A stretch of 7,038 nucleotides of DNA from an uncultured Collinsella sp. (GCA_900751665.1 CAADSV010000159.1:1-7038), one strand, 5' to 3'; positions 1 through 6,819 are shown, numbered from the stretch's first letter. Translations and numbers: made by a program. The notes: a model not told the origin generated them from the sequence alone.

Positions 1-419
1 GCGGGGGCTTTGGGTCGGGTTCCTTTCCCGGAGGGTCTGTAAACGGCGGCTCGACGAGCGGCAACACTGACAACGATGCAAACTCCGGTGGCCTTTCCGC
101 TGCTGAGGAAGAGAGCATTCACAGTTGGCTTGTGACCAAGTACAACATGCTCGACGGCTATGTTTCTCGTGCCAATGACGTGGTTTCGACCTATAACTCT
201 ACGGGCGATCCCAGGCCGTGCGACAGCCTGGTCGGGGAGATGTTTGTCATTCGAGCCGAGTTCGGTCGTCAGACATTCTCGCCCCGGTCAAAGTGGTATC
301 AGCAGTATGCCAATCTGTGGGGCTGTTACACCAACCTATGTCAATGGGTCGGCCATTACGGCGATGATGACGTCGCGCTCGGTAACTTCAACAATAACGT
401 GGCGGCGCTTGCCCTATGA
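1..419 (+). CDS. 3' end of an unrecognised protein with a Gly/Ser/Asn-rich linker (5' truncated by the window)
   Basis: The frame is open from the first complete codon at position 3 to a TGA at 417-419, so the true start lies before the window. An internal GTG at 132 is not a convincing start, because coding character continues upstream of it and no ribosome binding site precedes it. The first 35 or so residues are rich in Gly, Ser, Asn and Thr, like a flexible linker. The acidic stretch AAEEESIHSW follows, and then a compact domain of about 100 residues rich in Trp, Tyr and Asn with three cysteines (one in RPCDS, two in GCYTNLC). No family is recognised. The stop overlaps the start of the kinase gene (ATGA), so the two are very probably co-translated and this protein may be a partner or substrate of the kinase. 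It could be the extracytoplasmic part of a membrane protein, but its N-terminus is not visible. Confidence 0.8.
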   Translation, partial: GGFGSGSFPGGSVNGGSTSGNTDNDANSGGLSAAEEESIHSWLVTKYNMLDGYVSRANDVVSTYNSTGDPRPCDSLVGEMFVIRAEFGRQTFSPRSKWYQQYANLWGCYTNLCQWVGHYGDDDVALGNFNNNVAALAL

Positions 420-2260
420 TGACCGATCTTGCATCCACCACACCACAGTCGCTCGGTCGCGATCCCATGGTCGGCCTGCGCCTGGCGCGTGTCGACGGGT
501 TTGAGCCGGCCATTGCGCTCGGTCGGGACGAACTGACTGCCTATCTGCGTCGTTTTACGATGCTGTTTGCCGACGATGCCACCATGCGCCGTGGCGGTAT
601 CGGCCGTGTGACGCGTGCCGTCAACGCGCAGGGCGAGGCCGTGGCGCTCAAGCAGCTCATCTTGCCAGCGCGCGACGAATTTGATGACGATGTCGCCCAC
701 GAAGCGCTGGTCACCAAGTTCAAGGCGGCGTTTCGCGAGGAATATGAATGTCATCGTGCCCTTTCGGGCCTTAAGGGCTTTCCCCGCTTATACGGGTGGG
801 GCGAGGTTGACGGCGTGCCCGCGATTGTCATGGAGTGGGTCGAGGGCGAGACGCTCGCTCGCCTGCGCCCGCGCCTTGCCGTGGACGATGCCGGGCGTCT
901 GTCGCCGCTCGTGGCGGCGCGCCTGGGTCGCGACCTGTTCGATCTGCTCTGCCGCATGAGCTTGGTAGGCGAGGGGTTCGTCCATCGCGATATCTCGCCC
1001 GCTAATATTATGGTGCGCACGGCGCGCCTGCCGCTCGACCGACAGCTTGCCGAAGGCACCTTCGACCTGTGCTTGATCGACTTTGGCTCGTCGCTGGCGC
1101 TCGAGCCCGCCTCTGCGGTGGCCGGCACCGGCGGCAAGGCGTCGTTTACCGAGCGCTATGCCACGTTGCGCCGTGCGACGGTGGCCTACGCCCCGCCCGA
1201 GATGCTCACCGACGATATTCCCGACCTGCGCGCTTTGCGTATGTCGCCGGTGATTGACGTCTATGCCGCGGCAAGCACGGTTTACGAGCTCATTGCCGGC
1301 GTCGCGCCATACGAAGCCGCGCCGAGCACTTCGGGCACCTCGGGTTCGCGCAAAAAGACGCGCGACATCGCGAGCCCCTACCGTCTCAAGATGGACACGC
1401 GGCCCGACTATCCCATTGGTGCCCATGCGCCCGGTTGCGATTTGACTCAGCTGCTTCGTCGTGAGCCCGATGTGGCGCTCGCCGCGGCCGAGCAGGCCCA
1501 GCAGCTAGGGCTTGAGCCGGATTCCGAAGAGCTACGCGATGCGCTGGCGTTTGTCGATGCCCAGCTGTTCGACGTGGTGATGGCCTGTCTGTCCAGCCAT
1601 CAAAAAGATCGTCCCGAGCCGGCGGCGGTCGAGGCGGCGCTCTCGGCGTTTTGTGACCACTATGCGCAAAATGTCGGTCGTTCGCTCCGCGGCGAGCCGC
1701 TCACGCCGTGCCCCATGGATGTGTCTGGCCGCGCGGTTCGTCGCACGGCGATGATTGGTGCGGCGGTCGTTTGCAGCGTGGTTTGGGCTGTGGTCGTGGT
1801 TTCGGCCGCGCTGCTGGCGTCGGGCGCCCGCGTGACGGCGACTTTGGGATCGCTCGTGTGGTCTGGGTCGCTACCGGGTATTATTGCCGCACTGGCGTTG
1901 GCACTGCCAGGCATAGCCGGCGTTGTCACGGGGGCATTTGCGCGCAATCGGCGCTCGGGGTTCCTGCAGGGTGTGCTTGCGCTTTCTGCCTGCGAGGTTC
2001 CGGTGTTGGTTGTGGCTGCATGTAGCGTATTTTCCCAACGCGCCGTGATGGGCGGCCTTGTTGCCGCTCTGGTTGCAACCTATACGCTTACGTGGTTTTT
2101 GCTTGCGATGGGCTTTGCCTTTGAACTTCCCGTTTCGGCACCGCGACGCACAAAAGCCCAGATGGCGACTCCGCTTGCCGGTGGAGCCGCAGCTGCCCGT
2201 ACTTTTGGCGGATCTGTCGAAGTATCGTCCGATTCTATTTCTACGACCAAGGAGGCCTAG
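416..2260 (+). CDS. Ser/Thr protein kinase with a C-terminal four-helix membrane domain
   Basis: The 614-residue protein begins with a eukaryotic-like kinase domain (about residues 40-410). Visible are a glycine loop (RRGGIGRV, 58-65), the ATP-binding lysine in VALKQ (K79), a helix-C acidic cluster (REEYE, 107-111), the catalytic loop HRDISPAN (D192, N197), the metal-binding DFG (222-224), APPE (259-262) and DVYAAAS (281-287). The catalytic-loop lysine usual in Ser/Thr kinases is replaced by Ser194. A low-complexity Ser/Gly insert lies near 303-312. Four hydrophobic segments follow, at about 444-470, 484-508, 516-540 and 544-571, then a Ser/Thr-rich tail. This differs from the PknB plan of one membrane helix plus PASTA repeats, and no extracellular sensor domain is seen. 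The ATG at 416 overlaps the preceding stop and has no clear ribosome binding site, so translational coupling is likely; a second ATG at 419 is in the same frame. It should transfer phosphate from ATP to Ser/Thr of target proteins at the cytoplasmic membrane face. Confidence 0.93.
   Translation: MMTDLASTTPQSLGRDPMVGLRLARVDGFEPAIALGRDELTAYLRRFTMLFADDATMRRGGIGRVTRAVNAQGEAVALKQLILPARDEFDDDVAHEALVTKFKAAFREEYECHRALSGLKGFPRLYGWGEVDGVPAIVMEWVEGETLARLRPRLAVDDAGRLSPLVAARLGRDLFDLLCRMSLVGEGFVHRDISPANIMVRTARLPLDRQLAEGTFDLCLIDFGSSLALEPASAVAGTGGKASFTERYATLRRATVAYAPPEMLTDDIPDLRALRMSPVIDVYAAASTVYELIAGVAPYEAAPSTSGTSGSRKKTRDIASPYRLKMDTRPDYPIGAHAPGCDLTQLLRREPDVALAAAEQAQQLGLEPDSEELRDALAFVDAQLFDVVMACLSSHQKDRPEPAAVEAALSAFCDHYAQNVGRSLRGEPLTPCPMDVSGRAVRRTAMIGAAVVCSVVWAVVVVSAALLASGARVTATLGSLVWSGSLPGIIAALALALPGIAGVVTGAFARNRRSGFLQGVLALSACEVPVLVVAACSVFSQRAVMGGLVAALVATYTLTWFLLAMGFAFELPVSAPRRTKAQMATPLAGGAAAARTFGGSVEVSSDSISTTKEA
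2249..2255 (+). promoter_or_regulatory. Ribosome binding site of the FHA gene
   Basis: AAGGAGG ends 8 bases before the ATG at 2264 and lies inside the last codons of the kinase gene. It fixes the start of the FHA gene and shows that this gene can be translated independently of the kinase. Confidence 0.85.
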
Positions 2261-2263
2261 GTC

Positions 2264-3202
2264 ATGGCATCTCAAGTTGAGCTCACCCCATGCGGGGCCA
2301 TGTTTGACATCTTTAAGCGCGCGGCGCATCTGAGCCATATCGAGCTGTGCGGCTTGGTGCTTTCGTCCCGTCCGCTCGCCGACGGCCGCAGCCCGCAGAG
2401 CCGAGCCGCCGATCGCTCTTGGGTTTCCCGCTTTATCGTTCGCGCGCCGGTCGGCACGCTTCAGCAGCGCTACTTTGCCGAATACGGTACCTCGGCTGCG
2501 CGTATTATGTCGCAACTGGCCCTGCGCCAGCGAAATCCCATGGACTCCACGGCAGTGATCAATATGGTGTGCGGTCCTGCAGGTGAACCGATGGTACGCG
2601 CGCTCGAAGAGTGCCACCAGGACACGAATCTCTATCGCAACGCGCTCGATCGCCTGTCCCAGGCGGCAGAACTCATGCCTGCCGAGCGCGCCGAGGCCGT
2701 GCTGGTGCTGTTTGTCGCCGTCGGCTGTTCGGCGGATGTGCGGTCCTCGGTGAACTATGCCATCGACTACGCGCACGCGACCTGTGGCGGAGGCACCTCC
2801 ACGCCGCGCTCGCTTGGCATGTCGATGACCGCGGGCGAACGCGAACCCGCCCCGGCGCACCCCTTGGGCTTGCTGCGCGTGCAAAACAGTTTTGTCGTGA
2901 GCGCCCCGCGCTGGATTCAGCCGAGTGAGCAGGGTGTTGAGATTGGCGCGCTGGCCACTGGTGAGGGCGATATTACCGACGTCGGCGACGATGTCTCGGC
3001 CCGCCATGCCCATATCTGGTGCGATGCTCAAAATATCTGGCACGTCGAGGACTTGTCGTCCACCAACGGAACCGTGGTGGTAAACGGGGCCACGCGCGTT
3101 TGCATTCAGGTCGAGCCCGGCCGTTCCGCCCAGCTCAATCCCGGCGACGAGCTCAAGCTCGGCGAATCCACTACCTACGCCATTCTCTTCGGTGCCCTCT
3201 AG
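2264..3202 (+). CDS. FHA-domain protein
   Basis: The 312-residue soluble protein has a C-terminal forkhead-associated domain at about residues 205-310. Its core reads VEIGA (225-229), then VSARHAHIW (244-252), VEDLSSTNGT (261-270), a VNG turn and PGDELKLG (293-300). Ser245, His248 and Asn268 match residues used by FHA domains to bind phosphothreonine peptides. The arginine of the usual IGR motif is Ala229 here, so phosphopeptide binding may be altered. The first 200 residues form no domain I recognise; a hydrophobic stretch (AEAVLVLFVAVG, 143-154) and several helices suggest a folded alpha-rich region. No signal peptide or convincing membrane helix is present. The start is supported by AAGGAGG 8 bases upstream, only 3 bases after the kinase stop. 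The position directly after a Ser/Thr kinase is typical for FHA adaptors that are substrates of, or read marks made by, the adjacent kinase; that link is inferred. It appears to be the last gene of the operon. Confidence 0.92.
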   Translation: MASQVELTPCGAMFDIFKRAAHLSHIELCGLVLSSRPLADGRSPQSRAADRSWVSRFIVRAPVGTLQQRYFAEYGTSAARIMSQLALRQRNPMDSTAVINMVCGPAGEPMVRALEECHQDTNLYRNALDRLSQAAELMPAERAEAVLVLFVAVGCSADVRSSVNYAIDYAHATCGGGTSTPRSLGMSMTAGEREPAPAHPLGLLRVQNSFVVSAPRWIQPSEQGVEIGALATGEGDITDVGDDVSARHAHIWCDAQNIWHVEDLSSTNGTVVVNGATRVCIQVEPGRSAQLNPGDELKLGESTTYAILFGAL

Positions 3203-3255
3203 CCGGCAGTTAGGGGCGTTCCTTTTCTGCCGGCACTTGGGGGCACTTCTCTGCG
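3202..3255 (+). repeat. Imperfect tandem repeat with an 8-bp inverted repeat just after the FHA stop
   Basis: GCCGGCAG (3202-3209) and CTGCCGGC (3227-3234) are perfect inverted arms around a 17-base spacer, beginning on the last base of the FHA stop codon. The same stretch is also a degenerate direct repeat: the unit at 3202-3228 is followed by a similar unit at 3229-3255, with 14 of the first 16 positions identical (GCCGGCA, TT, GGGGC). A transcript could fold here and end the signalling operon, but no T-run follows the stem, so a classical intrinsic terminator is not supported. A dispersed intergenic repeat is the alternative. Confidence 0.5.
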
Positions 3256-3311
3256 CGCCAGAGCCGGTCGCCTGGGGATGGAGAGGCCATTTTGGCCCTT
3301 GGCGGTCAGTC

Positions 3312-4188
3312 GGGGCGAAACTAGAAGATCTTTCCGATTCGCGGCTGTTCATGCTTGTAGAGCATCTAAAACAATAGGATGTTATTCTGGAATATGCCGG
3401 GTGCGTGAACTTGCCTGTCTTAGCCTTAAAAAGGTATAGGGGAGTTTGGCTCAGGGGTTCCGTCTTGTTCTTCAGCGCAGTATTGTGGGACAGATTTGCT
3501 GAGATTGGCGCCTTACACCGCAGAGCGCACGGAAGGCTCTCGATTTGTGTTCTGGCCCCAGAATACAGGGCCTGATACTTACCAACTGTGGCATGGATGT
3601 AACATCTGTAGAAATCAACCCTTTTGTTGTCGACCTTTGTAAGAAGAACACTGCCATCAACTCTTTGGATGACGAAACTAGGGTGCTTGAGGGGAGCCTT
3701 TACTCCCCTCTGTGAGATGACTCATGTTTTTCGCTTGTCGTTGTGAATCCTCCGTTACTGCCGATTCCGGATGAGATTCCTTATCCCTTCGTTGGGGATG
3801 GGGGACAATCGGGTCTGGATATAACACTTCATATTCTTAAGGGTGGCGATACGCATTTAGAGGAAAACACTAAATACTGCTAATAGGGGTGACGACGATG
3901 GCGTAGGGGCGACCCACGATGCTCGCATCAATACGTCGGCTACTTGGGGAATCAGGTCTAGATGCATGTATGATGATACTGTGCAGCTATTCAATTAGTC
4001 TGCGTTCCGAATGGGTGCGGGGTATGGCGGCGACGTCGTATGCTTTTGCCCTGGCGCGATACTCAGGTATTTCTGAGGCGGTTGACGAAGTTTATACGCG
4101 CTATGCCGCGCAAGGCGTCCGGAAGTTTGCACATCTACATTACGGGCTTAGGTTTCTTCAAGCGAGCAGGCTGGTTGCGTTATTATGA
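3312..4188 (+). pseudogene. Decayed class I SAM-dependent methyltransferase
   Basis: A methyltransferase-like protein can be read through three frames. The N-terminal part (frame of 3312) gives LEDLSDSRLFMLVEHLKQ, a TAG at 3375, then a stretch ending FFSAVLWDRFAE near 3503. One missing base there moves the reading to DWRLTPQSARKALDLCSG (3503-3556), motif I of the SAM pocket, with Arg at 3560 where Gly is expected (GPRIQG). Next come DVTSVEINP (3596-3622, the acidic end of strand 2), a TGA at 3713, the catalytic NPP motif (3746-3754) in VVVNPPLLPIPDE, and YPFVGDGG (3782-3805). A second missing base near 3880 and a TAG at 3904 precede the C-terminal part (3919-4188, including WVRGMAATSYAFA). 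NPP is typical of N-directed methyltransferases of the HemK/PrmC type and relatives. Product and substrate are unknown. The N-terminal limit is approximate and the original start is not identified. Three nonsense codons plus two deletions make function very unlikely. Confidence 0.8.
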
Positions 4189-4445
4189 GCGATTTTTCTA
4201 GCCTAGGCGACAAAAGGCAAAGGATTTGGTGGGTGTAAAACGAGGTCGTTTGCGGGCGGACGCTCCAATCTATTGTGGCAATCGGGCGGTTGAAAAAGAT
4301 ATTTCAATCGCCCGATTGCCAGATTCGTCGGAGGAGATGTCCGATTCCGACTCTCTTGTAGGAAGAGCTTGAGACCGTATTGGCCCAAGGCAATCTTAAA
4401 GCAGTCTCATTGGCAAATCTTCGCTCCTGTTGTGTTGAGGTGTAA
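4185..4445 (+). pseudogene. Possible short decayed gene between the methyltransferase remnant and the exporter
   Basis: An ATG at 4185 overlaps the terminal TGA of the methyltransferase remnant (ATGA), the usual sign of a coupled downstream gene. Its frame gives MSDFSSLGDKRQRIWWV, a TAA at 4236, about 40 more codons, a TAG at 4359, and a final 27-codon stretch EELETVLAQGNLKAVSLANL followed by RSCCVEV and TAA at 4443. With two nonsense codons repaired it would be a protein of about 86 residues with an acidic segment and a C-terminal Cys-Cys pair. A second reading uses another frame (4202-4360, containing PIYCGNRAVEKDISIARLPD) joined by frameshifts to the same C-terminal stretch, so the ancestral sequence is ambiguous. 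No family is recognised. Its size and position would allow a precursor-type peptide or an accessory protein, but this is speculation. Confidence 0.3.
4276..4321 (+). repeat. Long hairpin, 20-bp stem with a 6-base loop
   Basis: The arm at 4276-4295 (TGGCAATCGGGCGGTTGAAA) pairs with 4302-4321 around the loop AAGATA, with a single G-T wobble. The stem is long and G/C-containing, but the bases after it (GATTCGTCGG) hold no T-run, so it is not a standard terminator. It lies 145 bases before the exporter start and may be a regulatory hairpin, a processing site, or the footprint of a small palindromic mobile element. Confidence 0.75.
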
Positions 4446-4466
4446 GGTATCAGTGATTGATGTTTT

Positions 4467-6119
4467 GTGGCGGGTAGATTGGGGCCTTCCTTGATTCGAT
4501 GCGTTCTCTCGAGGTTCATCAGAGCAAAAGGGGCTTTCGTCTTCATTGCTATCACGGTGATTGGAACCGCTCTCTCCTATGCCATGCCATACGTGAACGG
4601 AAAATTTTTAGATTTTCTTCTCGGTAACCGCAGCGAAAGAGACGCCGCACTCTTCGCACTCCTGGTTGCGTCAATAGGAGTTTTCTCCACCCTCTTTACT
4701 TATTTTGCAGGAACACTTTCCATTCGCATAAGCACGAGACTTTCCTTTGATCTTCTCAGGGAGGCCGTCTTGCGTTTTGAAAGAGACGATTACTTGGTGA
4801 GTCGGACCATCGATCCAGCCTATACAACGCAACGGATTATTTCCGACTCCAGCGTGGTCTCATCCTTCGTTTTGGCGAATTTCATCAGTGCGCCGCTGTC
4901 CATTGTAGCTATTCCCATCGTATTGCTTATCATATGGTCAATTGATTCAACTCTCGCGGTGTTTTCCATCATTCTCCTCATCGTGTATTTCTGTGTAATT
5001 ACTGGGTTGAGGAAACTTTTGTATAGGGTCACGTATGAGAAGAAAGAGGCGGACAGCGCCTTTTACGCCGCAATTGCATCGCAGCTTAATCAGATTCTCA
5101 ACATTCAACTGGCATCTTCGTACGGCAAGAGCGAACAAGCGCTCGACGCTGGGTTTAAGAGCTATTTTCCCAAAGTTTTGCGCTCCGGAAAGCTATCATA
5201 TTCTCTGACATCGCTCGATGGTCTTTTCGCAGCGTTGTTTCAAGCGGTGATACTTGTTGTTTCCGGAGTACGAATCATTAACGGAACTATGTCAATAGGC
5301 GAGTACACTATCATCGGTACATACTTCGCGGTTCTCTTTAAGACTTTGAAAAGTATGATGTCATTGTTCAAATCCTATCAAGATGCCAAAGCATCATGGG
5401 ATAGGACGGCTATCGCGACGAGAGAAAAGGAGAGATCGGGGTGGAATCGGACCGATTTAGCTAAACTCGATGAAATAAATGACATTTCGGTATCTGATTT
5501 GGAATTCTCGGTTGCCCTTCCAGACGGATCTGTCCGAGAGGTCCTCGGCGGGTTTTCTTTCAAGTTTTCCGGTCCTGGTACATATTGCATAGTTGGGGAA
5601 AACGGAAGAGGCAAGACGTCACTTCTTTACTTGATGCTCGGGCTATACTCATCGAAAGGCAAAGTAAAATACAACGGCGTGCCAATCGAAGAATGCGACT
5701 TGGATTACATACGTGCGAGAGAGATATCGTGCTGCCCACAGTCGTGCTTCGCGCCGGACGAAACGGTGAAAGAGCTGTTAGAGTATTTCGACACGCCCTT
5801 TTCTTCCTATCACCGGGGTGTAGATGGCCTACTTTCGCTGGAAAACAGCGTGAAGGAGTTGCTCGGGAAACGTTGCTCCGCGCTTTCGGGCGGTGAGCTG
5901 CGCCGAGTGTACTTATGGTCGGCGATTTCACGCAAGTCGTCAGTTTTGGTACTCGACGAGCCCACGACTGGGTTAGACGCTGTAAGCCGCGCCGAGCTTG
6001 CGGCCTATGTTAAGCGCAACAAGCAAAGCCAGCTGATCATCGTTGTCTCTCACGATGACGAGATGGTCGGCGCGGTAGAAGGGGTAGTGGATTTAGGCAG
6101 CATGTACCAGGGTAAATGA
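4467..6119 (+). CDS. ABC exporter, permease fused to ATPase
   Basis: The 550-residue protein has the type I exporter layout. About six membrane helices lie at roughly 23-43, 59-80, 130-157, 161-180, 252-273 and 276-296, followed by a nucleotide-binding domain from about 341. Motifs are intact: Walker A GENGRGKT (377-384, K383), Q-loop Gln425, signature LSGGE (473-477), Walker B VLVLDE (493-498), D-loop TGLD and switch His529. It should work as a homodimer in the cytoplasmic membrane and drive export of a small molecule, lipid or peptide with ATP. There is no N-terminal C39 peptidase, so it would not process a leader peptide itself. The start is uncertain: the in-frame GTG at 4467 has no ribosome binding site, an in-frame TGA lies at 4458, and TTG at 4479 or 4491 are alternatives. 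Codon use is clearly more AT-rich than in the kinase and FHA genes. The neighbouring methyltransferase remnant suggests a former modification and export cassette. The substrate is not predictable. Confidence 0.88.
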   Translation: MAGRLGPSLIRCVLSRFIRAKGAFVFIAITVIGTALSYAMPYVNGKFLDFLLGNRSERDAALFALLVASIGVFSTLFTYFAGTLSIRISTRLSFDLLREAVLRFERDDYLVSRTIDPAYTTQRIISDSSVVSSFVLANFISAPLSIVAIPIVLLIIWSIDSTLAVFSIILLIVYFCVITGLRKLLYRVTYEKKEADSAFYAAIASQLNQILNIQLASSYGKSEQALDAGFKSYFPKVLRSGKLSYSLTSLDGLFAALFQAVILVVSGVRIINGTMSIGEYTIIGTYFAVLFKTLKSMMSLFKSYQDAKASWDRTAIATREKERSGWNRTDLAKLDEINDISVSDLEFSVALPDGSVREVLGGFSFKFSGPGTYCIVGENGRGKTSLLYLMLGLYSSKGKVKYNGVPIEECDLDYIRAREISCCPQSCFAPDETVKELLEYFDTPFSSYHRGVDGLLSLENSVKELLGKRCSALSGGELRRVYLWSAISRKSSVLVLDEPTTGLDAVSRAELAAYVKRNKQSQLIIVVSHDDEMVGAVEGVVDLGSMYQGK

Positions 6120-6490
6120 TGACAAGTGTAGTGCTACCCAACTGGCAGAGATAACAAAAAGGCGATGCAGATGCACGTAGCATTCAGGCGGTTCGGACTC
6201 GGTGCCTTCACGCCATCGCAACGCTTTCAGATATAGTTCTCGTTCTCTTACTAAAGGAAACTTTAGTCTACGTCATCTTGTCGAGACAGAGGTGAAGCGA
6301 AGTGTTGTCGCGACGGATCTTATTCCAGGTGGCTCAGTATCAGCGTGAGAATCGCACCAAAGTGTACTTACGATTCTCGTGTCCCACGGACAACATGAGC
6401 TGAGCATTGAGGTTCCACCCTTTGCTGCAACTACACGGGGTTGGACGGCAATGAATATGCCGGGCCGCATACCACGCGCAGCGGGGGTCC
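6120..6490. other. Non-coding stretch with a small GAAA-loop hairpin and degenerate repeats
   Basis: No gene is supported on either strand. ACTAAAG/CTTTAGT (6250-6267) forms a 7-bp stem closed by a GAAA tetraloop. A motif CTCAGTATCAGCGTGAGAATCG (first base 6333) is echoed by a degenerate TGAGCATTGAGGTTCCACC near 6400; such spaced repeats resemble the ends of IS21-type elements, but no istA or istB coding sequence is present. Frames in this stretch give peptides without recognisable motifs. No terminator for the exporter is evident. Confidence 0.4.
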
Positions 6491-6616
6491 ATGTCCCAGT
6501 ATGTTGCCTACAGCAGCCTCGATGTCCACGCACACATCATCTCTGCCTTCGCGTTCAATCCATTTGCCGGAGAGTGCGAGGGTTGCCAGGCCGTAGAATT
6601 CGAGCCGAACAAATGA
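6491..6616 (+). pseudogene. N-terminal fragment resembling an IS110-family transposase
   Basis: The 41-codon frame starts MSQYVAYSSLDVHAHIISAF and continues with AFNPFAGE. This resembles the beginning of IS110-type DEDD transposases, where the Asp of a G/S-L-D-V-H motif is the first catalytic acid and a short hairpin ending in D/N-P-x-x-GE follows. After about 28 residues the similarity stops and a TGA closes the frame at 6614, whereas full proteins are usually 300-450 residues long. No continuation with the later catalytic residues is seen in any frame up to the terminator-like hairpin at 6711. It is best read as a dead end fragment of an insertion element. The assignment rests on recalled motif similarity over a short span and remains tentative. 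Confidence 0.45.
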
Positions 6617-6710
6617 AATGCGGTATCAGCGCATAGGATTAAACTGACGATTGCTTTGCACTGAGAATACGCTTGGAAAGCCGCTATGGGTGGCGGCCCG
6701 GGTTAAATAG

Positions 6711-6755
6711 AGAAGCCCGTCCGATCACTTTCATGTGGCGAACGGTCGGGCTTCT
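6711..6755. terminator. Terminator-like hairpin, possibly bidirectional
   Basis: AGAAGCCCGTCCG (6711-6723) pairs with CGGTCGGGCTTCT (6743-6755) with one T-T mismatch and a 19-base loop. On the plus strand it is followed by TATTC, on the minus strand by CTATTT, so both tails are only moderately T-rich. It lies downstream of the minus-strand membrane peptide frame (6820-6927) and could end that transcript as well as any transcript arriving from the exporter side. Confidence 0.6.
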
Positions 6756-6819
6756 TATTCCACTTGCCAATGCTCGGCTCATATTGGAAGAAAGCTACGC
6801 TAATGTTTGCGTGACACTC

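Noticed and set aside
788..1426. A 212-codon minus-strand open frame opposite the kinase catalytic domain
   Set aside because: Low-complexity Arg/Ala composition, no ribosome binding site, and complete overlap with the kinase catalytic motifs.
1871..3352. A 493-codon minus-strand open frame opposite the FHA gene and the kinase C-terminus
   Set aside because: Its translation is Arg/Gly/His-rich without motifs, and it lies opposite two well-supported genes; GC-rich codon use creates such antisense frames.
3411..3440. Promoter-like TTGCCT with TATAGG 18 bases apart
   Set aside because: It lies inside the decayed methyltransferase coding region, and matches of this quality occur by chance.
3500..3502. 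In-frame TGA before DWRLTPQ in the methyltransferase remnant
   Set aside because: The reading enters this frame only after the lost base near 3503, so this triplet was not part of the ancestral coding frame. The TGA at 3713 is a real in-frame stop, but with TAG stops elsewhere a code change or selenocysteine is not needed.
6379..6636. An 85-codon plus-strand open frame
   Set aside because: Cys/Arg-rich translation without motifs, no ribosome binding site, and it overlaps the IS110-like fragment in another frame.
6680..6697. Small hairpin GCCGC/GCGGC
   Set aside because: Only 5 bp with an 8-base loop in a G/C-rich stretch; not distinguishable from chance.
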